Of a stretch of DNA of 64,000 bases, positions 1-11,627 are shown one piece after another; the first letter of the stretch is position 1, and the number at the start of each line of letters is the position of its first letter. Both the position numbers and the translations under genes were made by a program. Origin of the DNA: Paramecium tetraurelia. Taxonomy: Eukaryota; Ciliophora; Oligohymenophorea; Peniculida; Parameciidae. The DNA is taken from NCBI RefSeq assembly GCF_000165425.1, contig NW_001799641.1, forward strand, positions 501,027 to 565,026, written 5' to 3'. Under the pieces are notes generated by a model. That model saw only the letters and a program-made list of their open reading frames with translations. It was not told the origin of the DNA and searched no databases.

Positions 1-196
1 GCTTTTCAGTTGTTCCAAAAAATAAAAAACAAGGATAATTGTTGTCTATGTTGTTATTAATCTGATTATCATAGTTTTGTTAATAAAGTTTAGGATAATA
101 TTAAAAAGCCTGTGGTTTATTTGCTGTAATTTGATTATCCTCCTCTAATTATTCAATCGATTACATTTACTTATTGGTGCTGACAAGTGATCCCAT
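1..196 (-). CDS. Hypothetical protein, N-terminal part only
   Basis: Read with TAA/TAG as Gln, the frame is open from an ATG at 196 to the left edge of the window, so the C terminus is missing. The protein starts MGSLVSTNK, with Gly at position 2 and small or polar residues after it, which is compatible with N-myristoylation (inferred, not shown). It continues as an Asn/Gln/Tyr-rich chain and then reaches a more hydrophobic PCFLFFGTTEK. I do not recognise a family. The sequence upstream of 196 is AT-rich and looks like a short spacer. A later in-frame ATG at 166 is an alternative start. Confidence 0.45.
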
Positions 197-313
197 TTAT
201 GTAAATTAATTAAATTATTATAGTTTAAAGATTGGTAATTTAAGAATAAACAAGGGATGTTTATTATTAAAATTAGATTTATTTTTTACTAGAATAAGCT
301 TCAAATTTAAAAT

Positions 314-692
314 CATTACTTAAGTTGGTTTTATTTAAAAACATAAATTAAATATAGATAGTAGATCCTTAGATGAAAGTATTATAAGTAAATTAATATA
401 AGTATAGAAACAATATAATCATAGTTTTACCACTAATTATTTTCTAATCATTTTTGAATACTTCAACAATCATTGGATCTTATATCAATTTTTAAGATAA
501 TCTTTTTAAATATATTTTTACTATAAAGCGCTTATTTTAAATATAATCAATTCCTCATATATTGTTAAGATAACAAAACTTAAATTGTTATTTAGTAGAT
601 CATAACGATTATCTTATTAATTTGAGTTCTAAACATGCTAATATTAGATTCAGATAAATTCTTACAAATTTCGAATCCTGCTGAACATTCAT
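314..692 (-). CDS. Hypothetical small protein, structure uncertain
   Basis: From ATG 692 the reading begins MNVQQDSKF, followed by a likely 28-nt intron (GTAAG...TTAG) and then a hydrophobic, Leu/Ile-rich stretch (NNNLSFVILTIYEELIIFK). At least two further GT...AG introns are needed to keep the frame open to a TGA at 314, and I could not make the phases agree exactly. A different splice choice keeps the frame open further left. The region is plausible as a short membrane-associated protein but could also be noncoding AT-rich DNA. No family is recognised. It lies about 50 bp past the stop of the ankyrin gene on the same strand. Confidence 0.3.
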
Positions 693-744
693 ATTGGTAT
701 ATATTTAATTAATATTAATTAAAATGAGTTTAGTAAACTAATAA

Positions 745-2058
745 TCAGACTCTCATTTTTAACTCCAATAGTAGTTCATCATCTACTTAATAATTTAAAG
801 GGATGACCTTTTAATGAAGCATTTATTAATTATCTGTCCTTCGTTAAAGATTAGGATTAATCTATGTATATATCAATCAAAAAATAATACCGTTGCTATA
901 TAATCTTAAAGATTTAATGATTTAAGTAATTCCAAACTACCAAATGCCAGGGGAGTACAATTGTCTTTATTGATCACATTTAAATCACCTCCTTTATTTA
1001 GAAAATCAATTATAATTTATTTATTCCCTGATTGGAATGCCATATGGAGCGGAGTATTGTCATTTGAGCACTTTTAATTTACATCTGCCCCTGCTCTTAG
1101 CAATAGCTTAATCATTTGAACGTCACCATATTTAGCACTGTAATATAAGGGAGTATTTCCATATTAGTCATATTATTCGGTATCAGCCTTAACATAATTA
1201 AACCCTGCTGATTCTGCAATTACTACACTTTTCATTTTCGATGCTTATATCAGCTTTCTACTTTTTACTTTAGTTTCTCCACTAATTCTAATTTTAGCTG
1301 CCTTATTAATTAAGGATTATTTTAAACTTTCATTCTTCTATTCTAATTTTAAATGCAAACTCTATAAATTACAATTCAATTACTTATTTAACAATTCTAC
1401 TGCTTGCTAACGAAATATCTAAGGTTTTTTATTGACTTAATCTTTGAGTTTATGGAGATGATGGCGTCGAATATGGAACAAAAATAGACTTTTGAATTTA
1501 TTCAAGAGGTAATTTAGGAGGAGAAAATATTGAAAGATCCTTTAATTTTTCAGTCTGCCTTTTATTTAATTCATGAGATAATTCTTCAAAAAATCTTTTT
1601 GCTTTCAAACACTTTTAGATTTTGATTTCAATATCTCTATTTTTTTATTCTACTCTTTATTCAACCATATTGGATACTTTCTTTTTGTACAAATATCTTT
1701 TAATTGCCATTTTAATTTTATTGGCTGCTTGTATTTCTATGTCTTCTGATAACCACTGTTATTATAGGGGTGATTCTTTTGATTCAATCTCATTCATAAA
1801 TTTTAATTATTAACTTTAAAATCTTCTGCGAGATTATGGTCCTCCACTATAAAATTAAAGAAACTCACTTTTCTTTATATTATAATTTCTTATAGCTAAT
1901 CTGAAATTTTGGCTTTACTTTATCAATTTCTCTTGCAAAACTTGATTTTGTTTATCCTCTTATGCCAAAATCATTAATTTAGATGGAGGATGAAATTTGT
2001 GTTTGACTTATTCTAGTGGTATTTCCTCTCCATCTTTTATAAATAATGGTTTAATCAT
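745..2058 (-). CDS. Ankyrin-repeat protein with an IQ-like N-terminal region
   Basis: About 420 aa in three exons. Introns of 22 nt (1362..1383) and 29 nt (about 865..893) restore a continuous frame; without the second one the reading ends early at 873. The N-terminal half is basic and helical, with an IQ-like segment (IQAANKIKMAIKRYLYKKK, about residues 110-130) that may bind calmodulin. The C-terminal half has two clear ankyrin repeats, YGNTPLYYSAKYGDVQMIKL and NDNTPLHMAFQSGNKQIIID, and a third, weaker one starting CTPLAFGSLELLKSL. Ankyrin repeats mediate protein binding, and the partner cannot be told from sequence. The start at 2058 was chosen because the frame stays open from there through 1797, where a second ATG lies. 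Only about 20 bp separate it from the end of the next upstream gene. Confidence 0.75.
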
Positions 2059-2077
2059 TTATTTTTATGCATTTCTT

Positions 2078-3466
2078 TCAAAGAAATTCTATTATGAAAC
2101 CAATTGATTCCCTTTTTTCTTATTTCATTATAATAATTACTTATCTATATCTTTTTACAACATTTTACATAATTTCCTTAAACTTTTGGACGTAAATGTT
2201 TGCTAAAGGATTTCCTGACTTTTATAATCTTCTTAAAATTGATTATTTCTTGAATTCTATAGCTTCTTTAATAAATCTTTTTTTTTAAGCCTATATTAAA
2301 TATTATACAAATTTCGATTTAACAACTTTCATCTAAAGAGAATCCTTTGATAAATATTGTTTTTTTTAGTAATTTATGGTCTTATCAGCTAAGTTTAAAA
2401 AGGTTAATTACCTATTTATTTCCTCTTGATGACATTCTACTCTTCAAAATATTGTTATCTTTTTTTCATTTACTTTTCTTTTAATGTAAAATAATCTTGT
2501 AAAATCTATTCTGATATATTAAACTCAATTTAGTATTTTATCTATTCATATACAATAAATATACTTCATTCTCTAATGAATTGATTGCTTTTTAAATAAA
2601 CTCCTTGTCTAGATTTCTATTGATTAAAAAACTTGTTGATGCAATGTATTATAGTTCTTCCTTTGTTATATAATTTCCTGTTTATTCGCATTTATCAAGT
2701 ATCATTCCTCTTTTACTGATTAGCTTTCCATTGGCTTATTACTTTTTCATAGTTTCATATCCATGCAGAATATAGTTTTTTTTTGCTGATATGAATTATG
2801 CTTCTACTGCTTTGTTCCACTCAAAATATACTTCTGGCTATTAGACTTCAGTATCTTTAGGATTTAATTTAGTTTATGAATTTGAACCTAATTTTTATTC
2901 TGATGTATAATTTTTTTGTTATTTTTCAAGGACATTGGTAGAATTCTGTATCATCTATACTAAGGCTAATTTGAGTCTATTTAAAATCGCTTTATGTTAT
3001 GACTTAACCTTTAACCACCAATATAAATCTTGTTTTTCATCAACAGATTAGTAATCACTTTTAGGAGAGTCATACTTTTAGATAATTCCTAATTAACTAA
3101 TTAAATACTATCAAATTGCTTTGAGATTTCATCAACACTACATCTCATGAGGTAATTCTGCTTATCTTCAAGTTTTGTAAATTATTATAAAACATTAAAA
3201 TCGATTCCAAAATCTGAACAAATCTGTTGGTACTTCTACTTTAAGGGTTTAGTTTGGTTTGATTTAAATATCAATTTCTCAAAAAGAGCACACATATTTT
3301 GAATTTGAGTTTATTTAACATAAAGTGAATGGGTTCTGGATGTTGATCTAGTTAGAGGTTATTTTTATATCTGTGTAAAGCGATTCTGAATTTGCTGTTT
3401 AGTCATGAGATTAGAGAACTCAGATTAGGTGGTTTCTTATTTGAATGAGAAATTTCTATGTTTCAT
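2078..3466 (-). CDS. Hypothetical coiled-coil protein
   Basis: ATG 3466 opens a Gln/Lys-rich protein (MKHRNFSFKQETTQ...) that reads well for about 150 residues. One region near 2950-3000 needs an intron I could not place with certainty. The frame then resumes (VQQPEVYFEWNKAVEAQF...). A further intron near 2455 and a well-formed 23-nt intron (GTAATTAACC...ACTTAG, about 2387..2409) lead into a very basic, helical C terminus that ends at TGA 2078. There is no membrane segment and no recognised domain. The composition suggests a cytoskeletal or ciliary coiled-coil protein, but that is a guess. It sits tail-to-head with the ankyrin gene, 20 bp away. Confidence 0.55.
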
Positions 3467-3500
3467 TATTTAAATTAAAATGTGATATTATATAAATGAA

Positions 3501-5115
3501 TCAAATATCTTAAAGTAAATTCAATATTTATTGAGGTGAATATCTTTATTTTGGATTTATGGCTAACATTCCTTTTAATAATTATGTTAATAGAGGTGAA
3601 ACTTGGATACCAGAATAATTCTATTCTCGCAATACAAATTCCAGATTAGTTAGTATTTTAATTTATTTTTCAACAATCTTACTAAAACTCCTTCCTGTAA
3701 CTGCAAACAGACCTTGAGCCATGATTTTCTGACCTTTATAATTAATTACTTATGTGTCATAACTCATCCACAATGGCAATCCTGATATGATTTCTAGGAC
3801 AACACACCCTAGGCCCCAAATATCTATGACCCATGATTTATCATAATTGACTAGGGATTCAATCAATTGATTATCATAGGACATCTGATTCTCTCGAAGT
3901 ATGAATGTCAACATCTCTGGGGACATGTACTCAGGAGTTGCCATTGAGAATTTGTCAAAGACTTCTACAAATTTGAAGGACGAACCATAGTCTATAATTT
4001 TGTATTCGACATCTTGTTATCCATAGGAGATGAGAATGTTTTCACTTTTAATATCACTATGGACCCAACCTGTCTTGACTAGCAAATCTATAGTTTAGGT
4101 GATTCTTTTTATAAATTTTAATAAAAAGACAGGAAACTACTTAAAGAGCAAGCTTAATTTCTATGGAATTAACTACCATGTATTCTTATTATACCTTATA
4201 ACTATTATTGAGGGATTCAAAGTCATACAATTAAGTGCCCAATGAATATCCACAAGCTTCATACATTATGAAAACGTCGTGCGGATCAATCACATAATCT
4301 AACATTTTGCATAGATATTTGATTCCTTCATTTTACTAATATTAACTCTTTATTTAACCTCCTTTATTAAAAAACTAAGTGCAAAATGCTAATTCTTTAA
4401 AATGAGTTTCATGTTTAGATTTCCTTGGGATCTATTTAATAGCACACAAAGCACCTCCTTTTTACTCCTTAGCTAACCAAATCAATGAAAAACCTCCTCT
4501 TCCCAATAGTTTCTCTCTTTGAAATCCAAAAGGGAATCTATTTCCAAATTTATCCCATTCCTCAATAGTTAATTCAAATTGCTAAATAAATGATTTAGGA
4601 TCATTTGCTTGATTTTATTTGATACCAACAGACTAAAATAGAGATTATTATTGTTATCTTTATTGTTGTTATTATTGTTGAATGGAATACGATCTTTATT
4701 TTTGACTCGTAAACAACGATGCTCTATTTTAATTTTTAGGAGATTAATTGTAATCTCCGATGCTGTTATTTCTTTTGTTGGAAATTGATCTTTTAGTTTA
4801 AACCTAACTTCTTTGTGATAGTTAAATTATTTTCGGTTGATTTGGGAATTCTGTCTCTGAATCTGATTACTATTGAGTCATCAGTCTGTTTGCTTTGTTA
4901 CTCAATAATCCTTTGTTGATTTTCCATCTGTTTGAGAATACACTATGTTCTACCTTATTTAAGGGCGAATAATTTAAAGAAATCTAGACATAACACAATT
5001 TCCTTACTAACTTTGAGTTTCGGGTGTCATCGACTTCCGTTTGGATGTTAAGTTTCTATTTACAGTACAGTTATTTTAATTAGAACTGATGTTACTATTT
5101 AATACTCCTTTTCAT
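3501..5115 (-). CDS. Divergent serine/threonine-type protein kinase
   Basis: About 530 aa with one 22-nt intron (4173..4194). After a Gln/Ser-rich N terminus of about 190 residues comes a kinase domain. The glycine loop is LLGRGGFSLIWLA and the ATP-anchoring lysine lies in CAIKQI. The catalytic loop reads WVHSDIKSENIL, so the usual HRD is HSD, although the catalytic Asp, Lys and Asn are present. The metal-binding DFG is DYG (IIDYGSSF). The activation segment ends in ATPEYMSPE, followed by VIDIWGLGCVVLEIISGLPL and a C lobe finishing LLKGMLAINPKQRYSPQQIL. All key catalytic residues are kept, so it is probably active despite the altered HRD Arg, which in other kinases docks the phosphorylated activation loop. 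The subfamily is unclear; the layout is somewhat DYRK-like. Confidence 0.85.
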
Positions 5116-5157
5116 TTGATTTTTGTTGTTTTTATATATGTTTATATAAATGTCATA

Positions 5158-6821
5158 TCACTCAACATCCTTTTTATGATTCTCAATTTCCAACTGAAAA
5201 CCAACCTTTGAATCATTGATGGAAAATTCAATATGAGGTTGAGTGGTCGTGGTTTCCAATTGAATTGCCTTATTTTGAGCTTCCTTCCAAAATCGGAGAA
5301 ATGCAAAATATTTGTAAACTACAAACCCAATTATCCCCACAACGATCAATCCTCCGATTATTATGCTCTCATACAATAGAGCTTCATCCTCCTTTGTCAT
5401 AATTGCATAATTGAAGAACAAAGTATAACTCTTCTTTTTTGAGCATCCATCGCAATCGCTATTGTAATACTCCAATTCAAAATGAAAGGGTGATTGCATT
5501 GCTTCATTTTGACTTTAACACGAACAAAATACCTCAAACATCCTCTTAACTTTTAAATAAATACATACCGCTAGCAAATTTAATTTTAAAAATCTTGTCC
5601 TTGTATACGCATATACATAATCTGTCGTCCCGGAATTCGTTACTTAAGATAACATTAAAACATTCAAGATCTGAGGAACTAATAGGTTCGCTTACACTTT
5701 GTAATTTTATTGGTTCAGATATATAGCATCAACTCCAACAGTAATTATGCTTTAGGTTTTATCACCTATCAATAAAGCATATAAATCATGAATTATAATA
5801 TGCTTCACCTTCTGATTTATGTATTGCATATTTAGTTCTTTCAAATTTATTGAATTGAATGAATAATCTATCTACATATATTGATTTTATAATTTACTAT
5901 GATATGCCCCTAACTGTTATCCTCAACAACTACTAATATACCTCTATTATACAATTTGAAATTCACTGCTTAAGGTTTCGTAATTAATATTTACTATTAA
6001 TTATCGTTAACATTAATTGTATTTTCAAATGTTATAGTTTTGGACATCAATGTTGAATTCTGATACAAAAGATATATTCTAAATTACTGAGAAATGGTTT
6101 CGAACTCAAAATGTAAAATCTAGGATTCAAATTTGTAAATCGGCTCCATTTTTCTATTGTATATTCGTAGATTTCCATCTTTATATAAAATAAAAACATA
6201 AGTTGAATAGACATTAATCAATTTAATTTGATTGACATGAAGTGTTTCCTATTTATACTAACTTATATATTAGATTGACTTATTATAATATGTATTATTG
6301 TGGACTTCGTATTCGTACACTTTATTGTCTTACAAGAGAAGTATTAATAAGTTCAAGGACTCTATTTAAATTAAATAAGAATTTTCAATAGATTCATTTA
6401 TTTAGAAATGTTAAGTCTGGGCAATATTTTGATTGATGTTGTCGTGAGATATAAATGTTAAATTTTTATCACTTGTTAATATAATAATGCCGTAGGAATT
6501 TATGACAGCTGATTAAATGAATTCTGATTGACCATAAAATTTGCCATTCACAAAATTTAGTTCAAAATCCTACTCCGTTTTATGAGTGACCTTCAATTAT
6601 GACTCTATTTCAATATCCAAACGTTAAGGCTGAACTGAACAATATGTTTGATACGTAATTTCTTTATTGTTATTGGAAATGTGATATTTGTATATAAATC
6701 CAGATTCATCTATTACATCAATAATATTTTCTTTGTATAATGGCAATTTATAAGTTTGATCTAATTTTAGTTGGTTTTGATTGGAGATTAAAGGAAAGAT
6801 AAATATAATAGTTATAAACAT
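5158..6821 (-). CDS. Type I membrane protein with a secretory signal and short cytosolic tail
   Basis: About 540 aa. The N terminus (MFITIIFIFPLISNQNQ) is a typical signal peptide. The long middle is rich in alternating beta-strand-like segments (for example GIIILTSDKNLTFISHD and VFILYKDGNLRIYN) that resemble propeller blades by eye. Near the C terminus comes one strong membrane helix (IIIGGLIVVGIIGFVVYKYF) and a tail of about 45 residues. A clean 24-nt intron (GTATGTATTT...AGTTAAG) lies near 5550, and the total length implies a second intron I did not place. It is probably a cell-surface or secretory-pathway receptor-like protein with the N-terminal part outside. No family is recognised. Confidence 0.7.
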
Positions 6822-6869
6822 AAATTTGATTAATCAAATTTTTTTATAAATATGTTTTCATATAATATA

Positions 6870-8491
6870 TCATTATAAATGTTTTTTAAGACCAGTCTAT
6901 TCTACTTAATTCAAGAACTCCTATTTCAATGCGAGTCCAATCTAACCAATATCATTTTCTGATCCATTATATAATACACAATTATCAAACACCAAAAGGA
7001 TGTCACTATAGAATTCTTTACAATTTTTGTATTGATTTGTATTGAGTTTTTGCTATTATTTAATGAATTCCAATACCTTAACAGTTCCAAAGTCCATAGG
7101 CCTTTTTACGATATCATAATAATCATTGATACCATACTTTTTCTCATCCACAGGATTATGAAACAATTGTGCTCCTTTTGCTTTCCACAATATTTGCAAC
7201 ACCTTCTTAGCCACCTTTTCCCAGAGTTCATCATCCTTCATGGAATTCAAGACATTATCGTCAATTAATTCATCAGCATTTATAATTAAGTTGGCAATTT
7301 AAGGGTATTGCTATTGAAATCTCGCAAATTCAGTAGAAGTAATTTCCTATAGATTACCATATTCATCAGTAAACATTAATTTATAAGCTTATTTTGGTAA
7401 ATCCTTATTTTTCTTCTTCTATTATTTGGGTTGTTCTCCTTTGCTATTCTCATTATTATTATAATTAGAATTTTGTTTAAAGTCATCTTTACTCTTTCCA
7501 AAATACGAATTGAATAGTTCCATAACTTCCTTCCTCTAAAATCTCTTGGCAAAGAATTAGGCTGTCTTTTTGTGTTGATCTTGATGATTTGGATTACAGC
7601 CATTCTATATAGAGAAAGACTCTTACATCTATCAAGATTTTACAGATTTCAGCATGTCCTTCTCTGGCTGAATAGAATAAAGCAGTTTGATTGGAGAGAG
7701 TGTCCACTAAATTGACATTTGCTCCAACTGAAACAAGTCTAAGAACATACACTTTAGATATACTTTGTCACAATATCTATTTTATTATCTCTGGCTGCAT
7801 AAAACAAAGGTGTTTATCCATATTAATCTTGATCATTAATGTTTACTGCCTTCTATGATAATACAAAATCAAGTAATTTCAGTTTACCATCTCTGCAGAT
7901 GTAAAAGAGTATTGATTATTTTAAACCATCCTTAAAATTTAAATTAACTCTAAAATCTGTCAATAACGACAGAAATTTCAGTGCCAATCCTTCATTATCA
8001 AATTACACCACTATATACGAACAGATCTATTTGCTTTGCGAATCAATTACATTCACCAAATCCATTTCCTTATACTACTCTAAAATGTTCATTAAGTCTA
8101 CTTACATAGGAAATTCGCTGCCTTGTCGTATTCTTAGCCTTTTAAAAGTGTTTTGAATTCCTCATAGATTTATTATTATTATTCTTAAGTAACTTTTTGC
8201 TGATTCCAATCTTACTCAACTTGCTGGGGGATGGGTGGCTGTGGTTGAGTGGGGAATCTATAAGTGGGCATATTTTAAACCATGATGCTAAGCATAAACT
8301 AATTATAATCTAAATACTGAATTACTTTTACTTATTTCATCATCATTGAATTTCGATAACACATTGTTTATTTACATTTCATTGTAATTAGTCATCTTCA
8401 AAATATTAACCAAGTCAGTCCGAGTTATTTTCCCGTTTTTTTAGAATTGTTAAAATAAGGAATCACAAGGTTGGATATTCCAAAATTGCAT
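6870..8491 (-). CDS. Ankyrin-bromodomain protein (BDP1-like)
   Basis: Several 22-26-nt introns join a chain with an EF-hand-like N terminus, then at least three ankyrin repeats (DQYGQTPLFYAARDNKIDIV, LSNQTALFYSAREGHAEICK, DQHKKTAQFFAKRFQRKEVM). A Lys/Gln-rich linker follows and then a complete bromodomain at the C terminus. The bromodomain shows the ZA-loop signature NDYYDIVKRPMDFGTVKQKL and the acetyl-lysine-binding Asn in FDNCVLYNG. Bromodomains read acetylated histones, so the protein should act in chromatin. The same order, ankyrin repeats before a C-terminal bromodomain, is known from the apicomplexan BDP1 factor, which belongs to the same alveolate group. The start at 8491 is the first ATG of the open frame. 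Confidence 0.85.
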
Positions 8492-8636
8492 ATTCATATA
8501 TAATAAATATTATAATTGATATAAAATATAACACTAAACTAATTAGATTTTCTTAATTCATAATTTTCAAACTCATAGTATGATGATGCCAATCTTAACT
8601 ATAATTAATATCAAACCTATAAATAAATAATAAATT

Positions 8637-9173
8637 TCATTAGAGTACAAATGACTTTGAACTTGAATCCCACGGTTGCAATCTATCTGAAGGATTTGGT
8701 TCAGGATTCGGTTCTGTATAGATGTCTTGCTTCTGCAATGAATGACGATACTTCAACTTTTAAGGTTAACGATTAAGACAATTAAGTTTTGGGAGAAAAC
8801 AATCCTTTACAGTTTCGATTTATCTCCCCTTAATCTCATCAATTGTATTGGAGTATTTCTTCCGAATTTCTGGTTTATCTTTCACTTTTCTCTTTATTAT
8901 GTTGTCAATATATGATTGATAAACTGTATTTTCTTTTGGGATATTATTTATAACGAAAGGAGAAGGATTAAGTTGATGAACATTTGCTCTCTTTACTATC
9001 TTCGATGGGAATACAGAAAGTTCAAAATTTTTTGAAGGGGATGGTTGACTATTAATACGATATGTGAATATTGGAAAAACTTATCCTTTATTGTTCTGTT
9101 TAATTAGGCCTTTCTTGACGAAGAATTAAAAACTTGGTTCTTTATTAACTATATGTTTTTCCCTTGAAGCCAT
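8637..9173 (-). CDS. Hypothetical protein, single exon
   Basis: An uninterrupted 178-aa reading starts MASREKHIVNKEP and ends at TGA 8637. It is basic, proline-containing and has no signal peptide or membrane helix. Its C-terminal part contains EPNPEPNPSDRLQPW, a proline-rich, probably unstructured tail. No domain is recognised. Its start faces the recycling-factor relic on the plus strand, with only 25 bp between the two ATG codons, so the two share one short divergent promoter region. Confidence 0.75.
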
Positions 9174-9198
9174 AATAAAAAGAAAATATTAATAGCTT

Positions 9199-9790
9199 AT
9201 GATTTAATTATTCGCAACTGCATTTAGATCTGCTATCATTCACTAACGGTGTTTTCAAAGATAGTTTTAATATAGTTTCGCAAAGATCAGTAAGAAGGAT
9301 TAGGAAAGGATGGAAAAAAAAGTAAGAGAAGTAAAATCTTAGACAATCTAAAACTATTGACTTTACTCTCTATCAAATTAAGTTCAATCAATATGCCCAG
9401 AAATTTTAAGAGGCTCTAAAGAAATTGCAAGTAGGTAAAAACTGACACCTGAAATGTTGGACTGAGTATCAATTCAAGCATATGGTGAAAAATTGCCATT
9501 GTCTTCTCTAGCTTAGGCATCTCAAAAATCATGAGGAGTCTTGATTCTAAATGTGTTTGATGAATCTACAACCATAGTTGCAATGAAGGTATGCGCAATT
9601 TCTTTCATTGGCTTTAGAAACTCAGACCTTAAATTGCAAATTAAGAAATAGGACAAATAAATCGTCTATTAATTAGCTTAGGGAAATACTAAGGAGAGTA
9701 GAGTAATAGAAGTCTCAAGAATTGATGGAAGATGCTAAATAAAATCTTAGACAAATCGAAAGAGTTATTAAATAATTGATTATTTTTACA
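9199..9790 (+). pseudogene. Decayed mitochondrial ribosome recycling factor gene
   Basis: The start reads like a mitochondrial targeting peptide (MIQLFATAFRSAII...). Recognisable recycling-factor pieces follow in different frames: a helix ending FQEALKKLQVGK, then LTPEMLD, VSIQAYGEKLPLSSLAQAS, GVLILNVFDESTTIVAMK, a piece like the family's RKSDL region (RNSDLKLQI), and finally a helical QELMEDAKQNLRQIERVIK. The frame changes near 9355, 9440 and 9715, and two in-frame TGA codons interrupt conserved stretches at about 9463 and 9532. No GT...AG intron of normal size repairs these. Ribosome recycling factor splits spent ribosomes after termination, so an intact copy is presumably elsewhere in the genome. 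I consider this a duplicate in decay. Confidence 0.65.
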
Positions 9791-9930
9791 ATATTTAATT
9801 TATATATAATTCTCGAATTCGCATTCATCAATAGTTCTATCGATCAATTGTTTACTTCACCTTAAGAACATATAGTTAATTGATTAATATCAAAATAATC
9901 AATTAGAATATATACAATAAAATAAATATT

Positions 9931-10868
9931 ATGTATTCCAAATAAGCAACAATCTCAAAGTCATAGAACTTGAAATCCAAACTGTCAATTAAGGATACTA
10001 TATCAAATTCTCACTAAATTCATAGTCAACCCCAATCTTCCAAAGGTTAGGACCATCCAAAATAAGAAGTATATTTGTTTTAATTTAGAATAAATAAGAT
10101 TGTCATCAGATGAGGAAGAAACTTTTCTACATTTTGGGTAAGAACAGTGAATCACATAAGATATTCAAAGTCTCTCCAACCAACTCCCTTAAGCAACAAT
10201 ATTTCGTATCTGCCACTCTCTAACAAAAATCAAAAGGAACTAGGTTAAAATTCAATCATACAACTGAAAATAATGATTCTCTCCAAACTCTTAAATGCCA
10301 TGCTTTGAAGTTACTAAAATCCAATAAGCACAGAGACACCAACAAATATAGTGAATTTCTATCAAATAACAATCTCGACATGCAAAAGCAATTTGGGAAT
10401 TTTGTTCGATCTATCGATGAAATTTAAGCTGATTAATTACCTATATAAAATACTGAAAGAAGTACTTTAATTGCCCTCTTTGAAAAACTTAATGTCAAGG
10501 ATTAACAGTAATGCAAACCAAAAAGATAAACACAACAAAAATCGGAATCTTATTCATATAAACAATCTCTAGAAAGCGAATTTATTGATTTGAGATTGAG
10601 ACAAAAAAACAAATGCAATTTCTCTAATAATTCATCAGGACAATTGGTCAATCCAAATTCAACAACTACTCAAATACATCAGAACCCATTAAATGAATAG
10701 AAAATTAAAATTGAAGAGAATTTTTAAACGATTATAGATAAAGCTAAATAGATTTTGTTAAAATATTAAGCTAAATTAAAGTAGAATGACCATGAAAAAG
10801 ATGTATTAATATAGGAGATTCAATATTGGAAAGCAAAATACTTAAAATGTAAACAACAATATTTTTGA
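9931..10868 (+). CDS. Hypothetical Ser/Gln-rich protein with C-terminal coil
   Basis: One 20-nt intron (GTATATTTGTTTTAATTTAG, near 10070) joins two exons into a 305-aa protein with exact phase. The N terminus (MYSKQATISKSQNLKSKL) and the middle are polar and probably disordered. The last 60 residues form a likely amphipathic helix (KIKIEENFQTIIDKAKQILL...). There is no signal peptide, membrane segment or recognised domain. It follows the recycling-factor relic on the same strand, about 140 bp after the last relic-like codons, and precedes a membrane-protein gene by about 50 bp. Confidence 0.75.
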
Positions 10869-10919
10869 ACTTTTATTTATGTATTAAAATTTTGTAATAA
10901 AATTATCATCTTTTGCTTC

Positions 10920-11604
10920 ATGAACAACAATTCTGAAGATAAGAATCAAGATTAACAGGAGGAGCCTATGACAGAAGAAGAGAGACGTTTTGCTGAGGAG
11001 TTGGATTAAAAAATTTCGAATGCATAACAAAAATTGGATTAATTAGGATTAACTGAGAGTAGAATCAGTTGGTTGTAAGATACGATCAAAAAGAGATAAG
11101 AAGAGAATCCAATGACAGATGAAGAAAAGAAGGAGAAGTTTTAATAAATGGCAGATAAAGCTATTGACATACCTTCAATTGATAGATAAGGCAGAAAGAT
11201 TTTTACATTAGAGGAGACATTAAATAATTATAATAATGCTTGGGGGATCTTAAAATACAGAGAATTACCAATCTGTTGGAGCAATTTAAAGGATAAAATA
11301 ATATTCACATTGCCTATGACATTTATGGCTGCGTACACGTATGAGGCTATGCAACTGAAAAAGATAAATTTAAGTTTGAAAGAGATGAAACTTAAATTAT
11401 TAGGCCGAAGTTGGGGTGTATTCTTTGTAATTGGCACAACATTTTGTTTAATAGATTCCCTATATTTCGATGATTTTTGGTAAATGTCGATATTATTATA
11501 GTGACATCAAATCTTATCATTATTAGACAAATGACAGGAAGAAATTAGTAAGAGAATTAAGATCACAATTATTGAATAAACCAAATAAAAAGGATCAAAA
11601 TTGA
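10920..11604 (+). CDS. Hypothetical protein with two possible membrane helices
   Basis: About 220 aa with one 22-nt intron near the 3' end (GTAAATGTCG...TTATAG). The N-terminal third is acidic and helical, with [13 protein letters not shown] and a similar [13 protein letters not shown], which look like two copies of one charged helix. Two hydrophobic segments follow, around [16 protein letters not shown] and [20 protein letters not shown], separated by a short basic stretch. The protein may be an organelle membrane component, but no family is recognised. Its stop lies only about 23 bp upstream of the EF4 start on the same strand. Confidence 0.7.
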
Positions 11605-11627
11605 GTGTTGTGTATAATTTAATTGTG

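Noticed and set aside
1622-1813. Standard-code plus-strand reading rich in Tyr, Ile and Leu
   Set aside because: It lies antisense to the ankyrin/IQ gene, which has motif support and exact intron phases.
7032-7268. Plus-strand reading of about 78 codons
   Set aside because: It is the mirror of the bromodomain exon on the minus strand, which shows the full acetyl-lysine-binding signature.
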